Position numbers and translations under genes: made by a program. Source: Endobugula sp047636495 (GTDB lineage: Bacteria; Pseudomonadota; Gammaproteobacteria; Pseudomonadales; Cellvibrionaceae). From it: DNA of 64,000 bases. The stretch spans positions 46,765 to 110,764 of the forward strand of contig JBLILH010000006.1 in NCBI GenBank assembly GCA_047636495.1, written 5' to 3'. Shown here in pieces: positions 35,299 to 44,732 of the stretch. The notes under the pieces were generated by a model, which was not told the DNA's origin, made no database searches, and worked only from the letters and a program-made list of their open reading frames with translations. The stretch's first letter is position 1; each line of letters opens with the position of its first letter.

Positions 35299-35886
35299 TT
35301 ACACTGAGCTTGTCGAAGGGAATCTATATAAATAAACAGGTGATTTATATAGATCATCAAGCTGAATAGTTTTAACCGGCTGGCAGGATGGTAATGAAAA
35401 ATTATTACTGATCAAATATGTAAGCTGGCAACGTTGCTTGTTGAGCTTGCGCTCAAGCGCTTGCATCCCCTTTGGAAATAAATAACATAGTATAAGCGAT
35501 GCATTAGCAAGATCCGAATCTAAAAAATTTTTTTGGTACACCGTGATATTCTTTAAGCCGAGTAGATGCTTCAGCATCACAGAAGTCAACCACGGTATAA
35601 CGGATAGTTCATAACCCACTATTTTTCGCTGAGGGTATTTTTTTGCGAGCGGAATCAGCAAATTACCCCAACCGCTACCCAGCTCAAAAATAGCACCCGT
35701 TTCTTTTCCAATGCCAGTCTCGTCAATTAGCTGCAGCATAACCACACGCGCTTTTTTTGAGCTAGGCATGGGGGATATACCCGAGACCATAGTACTCCAC
35801 ACGATAGATATCATGGTAAATATAGTCAAGGCAAACAGAGCTATTTCGAAAAGCGTCAAGGCGACCTCTTTTTTCATTAATGACAT
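35299..35886 (-). CDS. Class I SAM-dependent methyltransferase with N-terminal membrane helix
   Basis: The 195-aa protein has one hydrophobic N-terminal helix (~8-33), then a Rossmann-fold methyltransferase: motif I is IFELGSGWGNLLIPLA and the acidic strand-2 end is IVGYELS. The substrate is unknown; a membrane-bound or lipid substrate is possible. Its last codons (FPSTSSV plus stop) come from a copy of the widespread CTTCGACAAGCTCAGTG repeat at 35302-35320, so the native C-terminus may have been replaced. Confidence 0.8.
   Translation of the reverse strand: MSLMKKEVALTLFEIALFALTIFTMISIVWSTMVSGISPMPSSKKARVVMLQLIDETGIGKETGAIFELGSGWGNLLIPLAKKYPQRKIVGYELSVIPWLTSVMLKHLLGLKNITVYQKNFLDSDLANASLILCYLFPKGMQALERKLNKQRCQLTYLISNNFSLPSCQPVKTIQLDDLYKSPVYLYRFPSTSSV
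35301..35322. repeat. REP-like repeat (CTTCGACAAGCTCAGTG)
   Basis: The minus-strand sequence CCCTTCGACAAGCTCAGTG is a repeat unit found in many proteobacterial genomes, normally intergenic. Here it overlaps the end of the methyltransferase gene and supplies its stop codon. Confidence 0.7.
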
Positions 35887-36007
35887 TGTATTGATGATGT
35901 AAAGTTAACCAGTCGAATGACTACGCAAACGCAATATATCACGATAATACACCCATGGACTTAACAAACGGAGCATAACCAGATAAAAAATTTGCTAATC
36001 TAATAAC

Positions 36008-36275
36008 GGGCATCTCTTAAAACGCACATTTTACTGTCCAGCAGCACCGAGGTCCACAATGACTGCGTCGCTTAATGGCGGCTCCCTGCTCCCAACGTTA
36101 AAGGGGAAAGGGTGTGCATACCTTATACACTGAGGCTTTACCGTTAAACGGCCGAAATCCGAGCAGTGCCTTCTCGCTTAGAAGCGCCTACTGTTGGCGC
36201 TTCTAAGCGCCTCTTGGGTGCACTCAAGACCTGAGTGCAGCTTGACGATAAAAATGACTATGGTTAGAAGTGCCC
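36008..36275. repeat. MITE-like element, copy 1 (~268 bp)
   Basis: Left end GGGCATCTCTTAAAACGCAC and right end (reverse complement GGGCACTTCTAACC) are imperfect terminal inverted repeats continuing into ...TTTTACTGTCCAGCAGC / ...TTTTTATCGTCAAGCTG. The left ~45 bp recur almost exactly, inverted, at 40618-40664. No gene inside; internal hairpin GCTTAGAAGCGCC/GGCGCTTCTAAGC. Confidence 0.75.
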
Positions 36276-36342
36276 CAACGTTTACATTAAGCCGTCAACA
36301 GCTGCGGTAACTATCATAGCATTCACCACTTCCAATCAATTT

Positions 36343-37446
36343 TTACCACTGCTGGTTTTTAAATCCATTTTTTCGAGCGAACTTAACTGTATCGGCTAAA
36401 TAGTCTTCTAAATTGTAAACAGGTATAGGCAAAATTTCTTGCAGCAACGTTGTGTCCCACTCACAGGGTTTAGACGTAAGATAAGGCGTTAAGTGCTGTC
36501 CTATGGTGTCGTAATAAAACTTTTCTAATCTGGATTCAAAGCCCGTCGAGGTAGTAATAATCTTTGGGGTCAGTTTAAAGTTGTCAAAAGCAACAGCCCC
36601 TAATATTTTCGTAATACCCTTGGTAATGTGTGTTGTCTTTGAATGGACAATATTCAATTGTTCAATGTCCGTATCAAATACGGTAACAATCACTTTAGCC
36701 GCATAATCTGTAGGGATAATATTCAAACCACTTTCTTCGTGAGCAGTAATTCGCACACACTCTTCAGAAGTATTTTTATGAAAAAACTTAGCAAATAAGT
36801 AAAACACCATATATTTTGAAATAAAGAAGTTGGGCGCATCCATTATATTACCTCCCAGTACGCTAGGGCGTAGTATTTGGATAGGGATGTTTGCTAGTGC
36901 ACCAGCTTCCGCCAAATATTGTTCAGATGCATATTTAGACGCTTCGTAATGATTTCTATATTCTACTGGTTCTTCTTTTAAATAATCGTTACCAATCAGA
37001 CCGCCAACATTACCGACAGAAAAAGCCGTACTGATGTAAATAAACTTGTCGATTACCTTCGAATACGTATTGAATATCGATTTGGTAAAATCAAAGTTTT
37101 CTTTAAATATTTCATCTTTTGCGTCAGGTAAAACAGATAAATTGACAACACCGGCTAAATGAATGAAGTACGTAATTTTCACGCCATCGAGAAAACGCTG
37201 CGGATGTAAAATATCTTTAGCGGGTACCACGGTGATTTTTTTCAATATCGAAATCAGGTTTTGCTTAATAAATTCTGGAGCAAAATCACTCCCAAGCATT
37301 TTCAATACACGTTCCTTCGGAGAAATCGATTTTTTTTCACGGACAGGCAGGTACAGCATGTCAAGACTAGAAAACTTTTCTTCTAATAAACAAAATAAGA
37401 CTTGGGAACCTAACGTGCCTGTGGCACCGGTGAGTAGTATGTTCAT
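36343..37446 (-). CDS. NAD(P)-dependent thioester-reductase-like SDR protein
   Basis: The 367-aa protein is an extended short-chain dehydrogenase of the NAD_binding_4 (male-sterility / thioester reductase) group. The nucleotide motif is LLTGATGTLGSQVL (4-17) and the catalytic pair is Tyr and Lys of HYEASKYASEQ, with Ser/Thr in YISTAFSVGN. Such enzymes reduce acyl thioesters or act as epimerases. No carrier-protein domain or peptide synthetase is attached. The adjacent alpha/beta hydrolase on the same strand, 330 bp upstream, may work with it on an acyl substrate. Confidence 0.82.
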   Translation of the reverse strand: MNILLTGATGTLGSQVLFCLLEEKFSSLDMLYLPVREKKSISPKERVLKMLGSDFAPEFIKQNLISILKKITVVPAKDILHPQRFLDGVKITYFIHLAGVVNLSVLPDAKDEIFKENFDFTKSIFNTYSKVIDKFIYISTAFSVGNVGGLIGNDYLKEEPVEYRNHYEASKYASEQYLAEAGALANIPIQILRPSVLGGNIMDAPNFFISKYMVFYLFAKFFHKNTSEECVRITAHEESGLNIIPTDYAAKVIVTVFDTDIEQLNIVHSKTTHITKGITKILGAVAFDNFKLTPKIITTSTGFESRLEKFYYDTIGQHLTPYLTSKPCEWDTTLLQEILPIPVYNLEDYLADTVKFARKNGFKNQQW

Positions 37447-37774
37447 ATCGTCCTAGTTAAATTGGGTTAATTCTGTAGATATCACTATGTAAGGCAATCT
37501 TTCCCACAATATCGACGCAATCCGCAAAAATCATGATTCACCATCTCGCTTCTGCCAACAAGGGGCTACAGTGTAAAAACAATCTCTTTTAGCTTCAAGC
37601 TTAAGCGCAAAAAGCATAAATCGGCTACGTATTATTATGAATATACGTATTTCTTTCATCATTATCGTTATTTCCCCACATATTCATTTGAGCTGACATT
37701 AGCTCATCGAGCATATTGGGTGGAGAGGAATTATGAGCGGCTATAATATTTATTGACATCAAACTCGACCAGTA
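37447..37774. other. Intergenic, no gene seen
   Basis: Short palindrome-rich AT stretch near 37625-37650 (TACGTATTATTATGAATATACGTA). Nothing else stands out. Confidence 0.4.
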
Positions 37775-38557
37775 TCAAACTAATGCCTTAATAAACTGAA
37801 TTGTTTCGGTATTGAATGTTTCGGGCTGCTCCACATTCACTACATGACCACAATTTTGTACTACCAACAGTGTAGACATTGAATGTTCAGCCACTATATT
37901 TTTGATCGACGGCAAAAACAGATAATCTTCTTCTCCCATAACATATAATGTTGGAATTTGACTATCTTTCGCCCTAAAAAAACGCAGTAGGGAGTTTATT
38001 TCTGAAGTTAATGTAAACCAACGTACAAATTCTTTCTGATACAACTTTTTTGCTTCGTTGACAAAAAGCAAACGTGCGTTTTTATGATTTTTACGTGGCA
38101 TAATAATAAATGCAAATAACTTATACAGCAGCATATACGGCACAACAGACTTAAACAGAACACCTAACCTGATTAATACCTGAGAGCGAAGATTAAGCTT
38201 CATTATCGCACCGCTCATCGTCATACTTTGCACGCGCCCTGAATGTTTATCCGCAAGGTTTCTAACTAAAATAGTCCCTAATGAAACACCTACAAAGTGG
38301 GATACTTCAATGTTCAAATGATCAATAACCTCAACAATATCGTAGGTAATTGCATCGAAAGTATATTGTTTATTAGCCGTATATTTCACTGCCGATGTAG
38401 AGTTGCCATGACCACGCAAATCTACAATTAATACATTAAATTGTTCGCTAAAACTGCGTAATTGCTTAAACCATATAGACGAACTGCCACCAGCGCCATG
38501 AACAAAAGTGACCCATTCGGTTGCTGTTTTGTGCTTATGTAGAGTGTAATTTAGCAT
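37775..38557 (-). CDS. Alpha/beta-fold hydrolase
   Basis: The 260-aa cytosolic protein has the oxyanion loop FVHGAGGSSSIW (19-30), DLRGHGNST, the nucleophile elbow VGVSLGTILV (Ser92), Asp in VMGEEDYLF and His in NCGHVVNVEQPE. All triad residues are present, so it should be an active esterase, lipase or thioesterase. The substrate is unknown. It precedes the thioester-reductase-like gene on the same strand. Confidence 0.87.
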   Translation of the reverse strand: MLNYTLHKHKTATEWVTFVHGAGGSSSIWFKQLRSFSEQFNVLIVDLRGHGNSTSAVKYTANKQYTFDAITYDIVEVIDHLNIEVSHFVGVSLGTILVRNLADKHSGRVQSMTMSGAIMKLNLRSQVLIRLGVLFKSVVPYMLLYKLFAFIIMPRKNHKNARLLFVNEAKKLYQKEFVRWFTLTSEINSLLRFFRAKDSQIPTLYVMGEEDYLFLPSIKNIVAEHSMSTLLVVQNCGHVVNVEQPETFNTETIQFIKALV

Positions 38558-39081
38558 CGTTATGAATCATATGGCTGGTGGTGATATTTCTATCGAACAA
38601 TCGATTTATTCGGCAGTATTATACCTACTCAATGAAAAATATCATGATTGCTTTTACCTCTGTTAGCCAGTGGCTGATAAAACTATGGCAAGTGCTTAAT
38701 CAAGCCCGCCCCCTAAACACCCATTAATATTAGGGTTAATGCGCGAGTTATAGTCCATAGTCAATGTTTGACCAGCCTTTATCGCCTAAACATAACAGCT
38801 TGGTGCGCCGTTAATTCAGTAAAAATCTTGCCGACAGACCAGACTTTATCTCAGCAAAAATTTTGTACGATAAATACCCACCGTAATGGTTGTCTACATA
38901 TAATCGTTTTTAAACGATACCATTGATTAGCACTTATTAAGCCTTACTCTTAACTGCTATTTATATGCGCTACCTTTATGCTCTATTGTTACGTATTAAT
39001 CGTAAATGTTATGAGTAACTACTGTTCGTTAATCATAAACGTGAGCACCCTTTTTGAGACACATACCTTGAGACATATCCT
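38558..39081. other. Divergent intergenic region
   Basis: About 520 bp between the hydrolase and the RNase J-like gene. I see no gene, RNA or terminator here. Confidence 0.45.
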
Positions 39082-40440
39082 TTGATTCACATCCCAACAG
39101 AAAAAGATCTATGGTTTTTACCTTTAGGGGGAACTGGCGAAATAGGCATGAACGTTAACCTCTACGGACATAACAAACAGTGGCTGATGATTGATTGCGG
39201 GGTGACGTTTAATGTCCCGCTTGACCGAGAACAAGATGACGTTGAGGGAGTCACACGCTACAACATGGTCACTGCCGATATGTCTTTTATCGAAAACCGG
39301 CGTGATAGCTTATGCGGCATTGTGTTAACGCATGCCCATGAGGACCACTTAGGTGCAGTGGTGAGCCAGTGGGAGCAGCTAAGATGTCCGATATATACCA
39401 CTGCTTTTACCGCTGCAGTATTAAGGCGTAAAGCTTACCGAGCCGAAATCCCATATGACCTTCCTATCACGGTAGTTGAACCCCACAGCATACTGGACAT
39501 TGGCCCGTTCACTGTAAAGTGGATACCCACAACCCACTCCATTCCAGACGCCAATGCATTACTGATTAGCACCCCTGTTGCGCGAATATTACACACCGGC
39601 GACTGGAAAATTGATGCCAGCCCTGTCGTCGGTGATGGCTTTAATGAACATTTATTTACAGCGTTAGCCAGTGAAAATATTACTGCTATGGTGTGTGATT
39701 CAACCAATGCTAACCGTCCAGGTCATTCGCCGTCTGAAAAAGACTGCGAGCAAGGGCTTGGCACATTCATTAGCAAGGCAAAAGGCAGAGTAGTCGTAAC
39801 CTGTTTTGCCAGTAACATAGCACGTTTAATTACCTTGGCCAAAATAGCTCAGGCAACTAATAGATACATGTGCTTGCTGGGCCCTGCACTTGAAAACATG
39901 GTGAGCATTGCCAGAAGCACTGGCTTCTGGCCTGAAGAATTGAAAATCACCCCGCGTAGACATATTGGCTATTTACCTAAACATGAAGTTCTTATTGTGG
40001 CAACGGGGAGCCAAGGTGAGACACGCGCAGGCCTATACAAACTTGCATTGAATACTCATAGAGATTGCGACCTTGAGGCAGAAGACACCGTTATTTTTAG
40101 TAGTATTGTGATCCCGGGAAACGAGAAATCGGTCAAACGATTAACTGATTTACTCACCGAACGTGGGATACATGTTGTTGAGTCGGCCAATGGTGACTAT
40201 ATCATTCATGCGTCGGGCCACCCCAATGAAGGCGACCTAACACAACTATTTAACTGGGTACAACCAAAGTGTATCGTCCCTGTTCACGGGGAACCTAAAC
40301 ACTTATTAGCCTGTTCAAAGGTTGCGAAAGCACAGGGTATCAATCACCAGCTTGTGGGCTTAAACGGCGATTTATATAGCCTTGCACCCAACTTCTCTAT
40401 TAGGCGACAGTTCATTAGCGCACCCAGAATAGCTTTCTAA
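39082..40440 (+). CDS. RNase J-like metallo-beta-lactamase-fold ribonuclease (short form)
   Basis: The 452-aa protein matches the RNase J group: FLPLGGTGEIGMN near the start, zinc motif THAHEDH (H84, H86, D88, H89), HTGDWKID, the beta-CASP region, and SGHPNEGDL plus VPVHGEPKHL near the C-terminus. RNase J enzymes degrade or mature RNA as endonuclease and 5' exonuclease. It is ~100 aa shorter than Bacillus RNase J1, lacking the usual C-terminal domain. The start codon appears to be TTG at 39082; no ATG fits before MNVNLYG, which is inside the first conserved strand. RNase J is sporadic in gammaproteobacteria, and the gene stands alone. Confidence 0.85.
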   Translation: MIHIPTEKDLWFLPLGGTGEIGMNVNLYGHNKQWLMIDCGVTFNVPLDREQDDVEGVTRYNMVTADMSFIENRRDSLCGIVLTHAHEDHLGAVVSQWEQLRCPIYTTAFTAAVLRRKAYRAEIPYDLPITVVEPHSILDIGPFTVKWIPTTHSIPDANALLISTPVARILHTGDWKIDASPVVGDGFNEHLFTALASENITAMVCDSTNANRPGHSPSEKDCEQGLGTFISKAKGRVVVTCFASNIARLITLAKIAQATNRYMCLLGPALENMVSIARSTGFWPEELKITPRRHIGYLPKHEVLIVATGSQGETRAGLYKLALNTHRDCDLEAEDTVIFSSIVIPGNEKSVKRLTDLLTERGIHVVESANGDYIIHASGHPNEGDLTQLFNWVQPKCIVPVHGEPKHLLACSKVAKAQGINHQLVGLNGDLYSLAPNFSIRRQFISAPRIAF

Positions 40441-40523
40441 GCCTGCCCTATTATATTATCGAGCAGCCAAAAGTTGGGCAATAGCGATGGGGGGCGATAA
40501 CAAATGGCGAGAATACTTTTTAA

Positions 40524-40664
40524 GGTACTACTAAAAAAAGTCACCTTTTACCGTCAAGCGACACCAAGATCGTGAGTGCATCAAAGTAGGCGTTTCTAAG
40601 CGGGAAAGTACCGCGCGGACCTCGGTGCTGCTGGACAGTAAAAATGCACTTTTAGAGATGCCCT
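40524..40664. repeat. MITE-like element, copy 2 (~140 bp)
   Basis: The right end, read on the minus strand, is GGGCATCTCTAAAAGTGCAT followed by TTTTACTGTCCAGCAGCACC, matching copy 1. The left end GGTACTACTAAAAAAAGTCACC...ACCGTCAAGC is the imperfect inverted partner. The right end overlaps the 3' end of the TVP38 gene. Confidence 0.75.
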
Positions 40665-41380
40665 TTAGTTTTTTCGAATTTTTTATACACCCGAGTAACC
40701 ACCTGCGGCAACTTTATCACTAGTCCCAACAATGCCAATAATAGCATCGATATCATTAATTCTGCGCTAAACACATCTTGCGCACTGTTAACTTGCGCAA
40801 AACTTCGGCCTGCATTCACGTATACAAACAACGTGAGTAGCAACCCCAACTCTGTTGAACAATAAAATTTCCACGCACTTAACTGGCTCAAAACCAATGC
40901 AAGCGCTGGAAAAGAAAAAGGTAAGCCCGGAATAAAACGTATGCTCAACGCCACCATAAAACTATTTGTTGCAGATGCCTGCTGAAAAATATTGGGACCA
41001 CAAACAACATAGCTACTCACCCGATCACGCAAGCCATAACGCACCACTAAAAACAACACCGTGCCGCCTAGTGCACTCATAAATGACACCATCAATAGAC
41101 CTAATACATTCCCAAAAAAATACCCAGCCACCATAGTAAACACATTGATAAAAGGCATTGGCAGGGCGCACACCAGAAAATAAAATACCGCAAAAATTAA
41201 TGCACCCTGCAGAGGATTAACATCGACAAAAGCCAAGGTATTTATTGCGGTAGATTGGATAGAATAAAACGAAAAGGCGTCAAAAATAACAATCGAAAGA
41301 ATAACTCCCACCAATAGTATAAGACCGAGTATGACGCTTACATTTATAGCTGAGTTAGGTTTTAACAACGTGTTTTTCAA
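40652..41380 (-). CDS. TVP38/TMEM64-family membrane protein (DedA/VTT domain)
   Basis: The 242-aa inner-membrane protein has five to six helices and the VTT/SNARE-associated domain signature: FLVCALPMPFINVFTMVAGYFFG and the later RFIPGLPFSFPALALVLS, equivalent to the F..R..P.. motif. Members of this superfamily are thought to move lipids across the membrane. The final codons GHL plus stop come from the end of MITE copy 2, so the natural C-terminus may be altered. Confidence 0.85.
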   Translation of the reverse strand: MKNTLLKPNSAINVSVILGLILLVGVILSIVIFDAFSFYSIQSTAINTLAFVDVNPLQGALIFAVFYFLVCALPMPFINVFTMVAGYFFGNVLGLLMVSFMSALGGTVLFLVVRYGLRDRVSSYVVCGPNIFQQASATNSFMVALSIRFIPGLPFSFPALALVLSQLSAWKFYCSTELGLLLTLFVYVNAGRSFAQVNSAQDVFSAELMISMLLLALLGLVIKLPQVVTRVYKKFEKTKGHL

Positions 41381-41528
41381 GGGTTCATGGTTTTAATAAA
41401 GAGCGTCGGAAATAGGTTCCGGACAATCATCTTAAGGGTCACGGGTTTATAAATAGACTCATGAGCGTAGAATAAGTTCATCTAGCCAAAACAGTTGTCT
41501 ATTGGTAGCAAGCTGCGATAATCGGCGA

Positions 41529-41879
41529 ATGAATAACAGCGATGTAAAACGATTAGAGACTCAGTTGATTGATCTTAAGGCCAGTCTTCTACTAGAAGAA
41601 GACGAGCACAAGCAATCAAGCCAACCCGTTGAATTAGATCAAGCAAAAGTCGGCCGACATTCGTGCATGAATGCTATGCAAGCACAAGAAATGGCTCTAG
41701 AAACAGCGCGGCGATGTAAGAAGCATATTGTAGAAGTAGAAAAAGCATTACTTCGCATAGAGTCGGATGACTTTGGTACTTGTGGTGCGTGTGATGAGGA
41801 TATTAATATACGGCGTTTAGAATTTGATCCCGCTTGTGTATATTGTATTGGGTGTGCGGAAAAGCAGGAGGAGCAATGA
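41529..41879 (+). CDS. DksA/TraR-type C4 zinc-finger protein
   Basis: The 116-aa protein has an N-terminal coiled coil (~1-75) and a C-terminal four-cysteine zinc finger, CGACDEDI...CVYCIGC. The family binds the secondary channel of RNA polymerase, often with ppGpp. It is shorter than DksA (151 aa), closer to the YbiI/TraR-like group, and the coiled-coil tip does not show a clear DxxDxA motif. The start at 41529 (MNNSDVKRLE) is chosen over 41502, which adds unrelated residues. Confidence 0.82.
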   Translation: MNNSDVKRLETQLIDLKASLLLEEDEHKQSSQPVELDQAKVGRHSCMNAMQAQEMALETARRCKKHIVEVEKALLRIESDDFGTCGACDEDINIRRLEFDPACVYCIGCAEKQEEQ

Positions 41880-42113
41880 TTAGTTCAGCCACGCAACAAT
41901 CCTTATATAGTTTTTTATGATGGTTATGTGTTGTTGCTTCTGCCACCTCTCTCGTCCCCGCGCCTTTATTCGCAGCATCTACTGCCGACATTCACCTCGA
42001 ACAAGCGGTTAAAGCCCAGCATCAAGCTCTTTTTTTCAAGAAATCTAACGGAGGGGTAGCGAGTGCCTATCCAGCAATAGGCCTCTGCTGCAGAAAATTA
42101 AAGCCTTGTGATT

Positions 42114-43496
42114 CTAAGAATACAGACGCTGCGCCCAAACGGTTAAGCCTTTGGCTACGCTACCAAAGTGATCGCCATCAACGATGTCAATTCCCTCGAG
42201 TTTTTGCTCAATCGCATCTCGTATCACTTGGGACTTAGACGTCCCCCCGGTAATATAAACGAGATCAGGCTGACAGGCTGCCTGATTTATCACCTCATCG
42301 ATCAACTTAACCATTGACGACACCTCGCGCTCGACCGCCTTAGAAAACTGCTCACGAGTAACAGAACATGCCAATGACTCTTCAAAAAATGCAAGATCGA
42401 CATCGCAACTAGATTCTTCCGAAAGAAAAATTTTTGTTTTTTCTGCAACCCGCACTAACTGATGATTTTTTTTGTCATCACGCATGTGAATAAATCGAGA
42501 TAATAGCGCGGGCTTTTGGCACTCAGATAGGTAACGCTGAAGAGTAAAGCCTGTTTCCTTACTGTTAAATATTGCTTGCTCACCCACATTATTGGTTCTT
42601 ACCGCATTCCAAAACACTTGGTTAGGAATGACCCTGCCATCTTTAAAATATGAGTTGATACCAAATAATGGCATAAACGCGTTACCTGCCAGCTGTATAT
42701 CAAAATCATTCCCCCCTACTCGGCTCCCGCTATTGCCTAATACATCATCCAAGCGCTCCATTTTATCTCGATAACTGGGCCCCATTCTGACCATTGAACA
42801 ATCAGTAGTGCCGCCACCAACATCAACGACTAGCACGGTTTTATTGTCCGTTAGCGTCATCTCGAAATCTAAACCTGCCGCTAATGGCTCAAATAAAAAC
42901 TCTACCGATACAAACCCTGCTCGCTTAGCCGCAACCGTGAGTATCTCGATCGCTCGACGATTACTGTGGTCGGGATCAATACCCTGAAAATTAACTGGGC
43001 GACCAATCACCGTATGATTGATGGTTTTGCCGATATTTTGCTCAGCGCGCTGCTTGATATTGAGCATCATTACCGTAACAATATCTTCAAACAGCTGCAC
43101 CGCTTGAAGATGTAAACCACTAGACCCCAAAAAAGATTTTATCGATTTAACAAAATACCCTTCACTAGGAAAACTAAGGTATTGGTCGTAAGCCTCCTGC
43201 CCCACAAATACCGATTTCACCTCAGCAGAAAGATCTTCACTAAGACGTACCCGTTGTGCGCCTGCTAGCTGCCTTGTTCTCTGGCTCACATAATTATCTT
43301 GTGCTTGTTTATCACTCATCAGCCATGCTGCTGACTCACAAATCAAATCACGATTAAGTGCGTAAAGCGCCGACGGCATAAACACCTCACCTTGATCAAT
43401 AGGCAGCAGCTGAACCTTGCCGGTACCGTCACCATAACTGGTATTTACGATACCCATAGCGCAATTTGAAGTACCGAAATCGAATCCTGAAAACAT
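42114..43496 (-). CDS. yegD: Hsp70-family protein, YegD type
   Basis: The 460-aa protein has the actin/Hsp70 ATPase fold: phosphate-1 loop FDFGTSNCAMG (5-15), phosphate-2 loop LVVDVGGGTTDCSMV and adenosine motif VYITGGTSKSQ. It lacks the substrate-binding beta-sandwich and lid of DnaK, as YegD proteins do. The cellular role of YegD is not established. It is a single gene with a MITE copy just upstream. Confidence 0.9.
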   Translation of the reverse strand: MFSGFDFGTSNCAMGIVNTSYGDGTGKVQLLPIDQGEVFMPSALYALNRDLICESAAWLMSDKQAQDNYVSQRTRQLAGAQRVRLSEDLSAEVKSVFVGQEAYDQYLSFPSEGYFVKSIKSFLGSSGLHLQAVQLFEDIVTVMMLNIKQRAEQNIGKTINHTVIGRPVNFQGIDPDHSNRRAIEILTVAAKRAGFVSVEFLFEPLAAGLDFEMTLTDNKTVLVVDVGGGTTDCSMVRMGPSYRDKMERLDDVLGNSGSRVGGNDFDIQLAGNAFMPLFGINSYFKDGRVIPNQVFWNAVRTNNVGEQAIFNSKETGFTLQRYLSECQKPALLSRFIHMRDDKKNHQLVRVAEKTKIFLSEESSCDVDLAFFEESLACSVTREQFSKAVEREVSSMVKLIDEVINQAACQPDLVYITGGTSKSQVIRDAIEQKLEGIDIVDGDHFGSVAKGLTVWAQRLYS

Positions 43497-43529
43497 ACTA
43501 AGCCTCGTTATTTACCCATTAATGAATAA

Positions 43530-43661
43530 AGGACGCCTCTAAAAACTCACTTATCCCGCAATTGCTCTGCCTCATGTTGCCTGTTTTTGGCGCCTCTGTG
43601 CTGTACTCACGACTGCAGTGTCGATTGGCGGTATAAAATGCCTGTTTTAAGAAGCTCCCTA
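43530..43661. repeat. MITE-like element, copy 3 (~130 bp)
   Basis: Left end AGGACGCCTCTAAAAACTCAC and right end (minus strand) AGGGAGCTTCTTAAAACAGGC are imperfect terminal inverted repeats related to copies 1 and 2, with the same TCTNAAAAC core. The interior differs. It lies just upstream of yegD. Confidence 0.6.
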
Positions 43662-44091
43662 ACCTAAAGGATCATGTAATTGTTTAATTGACGTTATTGA
43701 GCAAAACAGCCGACTATAATACTATTCAACAGCGTCCAATGCCCTACCTGTTTGATTTTTTTTCAATAACGATCACTACATTACCTATCACCAAGACACA
43801 CCAGCGAAATATCGATAATATTAGCAAAAGAATAGAGAGTTTAAAAACTGACCAACCTACAAGAGCGTAAGCTTTCTAGAGTGATTGGGGGAATTGAAAA
43901 AATGACCGGTTGTCGCCCACTTAGAGCTAACAAAGCAGCCTGTAGATCAGTACCGCTGGGAGAACTGAGGCGATAGAACCAACAAAATATACTTCATCCG
44001 CCTAATTAAAGGAAGAGAAAATCAAAAGAACCAGTGACCAACACGATTATAACTAGATGCTATTGGTGGGAGTCCCTAGTGGGTTACTATC

Positions 44092-44124
44092 AACACCGCT
44101 TGAAAACTGAGCCGGTGTTTTTCA
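44092..44124 (+). terminator. Hairpin next to the IS3 remnant
   Basis: AACACCG / CGGTGTT with a 14-base loop and a T run at 44118-44122. It may be the end of a lost gene or part of the IS end. Confidence 0.45.
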
Positions 44125-44151
44125 AGCGAGTGGGCACTATTTTTTCGATGT

Positions 44152-44520
44152 TTAATCCCAGGCTTTCATTTCAATATTTTCTACCCTATCCGAGTTCAGC
44201 ATTACTCCTCTGATAGGCTCACAATTCCTCACTGACTGAGACCAGCGGTTTGGGTTTGCTGCTTTGGCATTATCCAGTACTTGCTTACGTTTCGCTGAAA
44301 TCTCACCATCCTGTTGCGCGTAACGCTTAGCGGGTGTGACGAAATTAAGCTTGCTGTGCTTGTGCTCGGTATTATACTAACCGACAACATCATCCACCCA
44401 GTCGCGGGCATCAGCGAGTCGGCTAAACCCTGAGGCCAACCAGCTTGGGTGATATTTTAATGTCTTAAAAAGCGCCTGTCATTATGTACGAGAATACTTG
44501 ACCACTTCACATCTCGGTTG
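44152..44520 (-). pseudogene. IS3-family transposase (integrase part), degenerate C-terminus
   Basis: The minus-strand frame reads ALFKTLKYHPSWLASGFSRL, ADARDWVDDVVG, a TAG where the family has W, then YNTEHKHSKLNFVTPAKRYA and so on to ...MKAWD with TAA at 44152. This is the end of the DDE integrase core of IS3-type elements (the WYN..HSGL..TP region). Two further stops lie upstream (YSRT**QALFKT), marking an internal deletion. The first half of the IS is gone. Confidence 0.85.
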
Positions 44521-44732
44521 TCCAGAATAGATTATAAATAATGAACACCGATTCCGGAAAATGAACAAAAGAGCTCACACTCCGTCGGAACAAGTGTTCA
44601 TTATGAATCATAATCGGTGATCATCTTCAATCGCCATAGCTGTTCGGCATGGCCCCGAATACGCAACAACCATAGTTTTGCTTTACACATAAATTTCTAC
44701 TACACTTTAGATGATAGTTCGAGGTAGAACCT

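Noticed and set aside
41880..42113. Signal-peptide-like frame ending LVPAPLFAASTADIHLEQ, possibly a TolC-type remnant
   Set aside because: There is no start codon in that frame and only ~40 residues look coherent before it runs antisense into yegD.
42114..43496. Hsp70-like gene as DnaK
   Set aside because: It lacks the substrate-binding and lid domains and has no dnaJ/grpE neighbours; it fits YegD.
44541..44601. TAATGAACAC/GTGTTCATTA as an IS terminal repeat pair
   Set aside because: The arms are short, only ~50 bp apart and do not bracket the transposase remnant.
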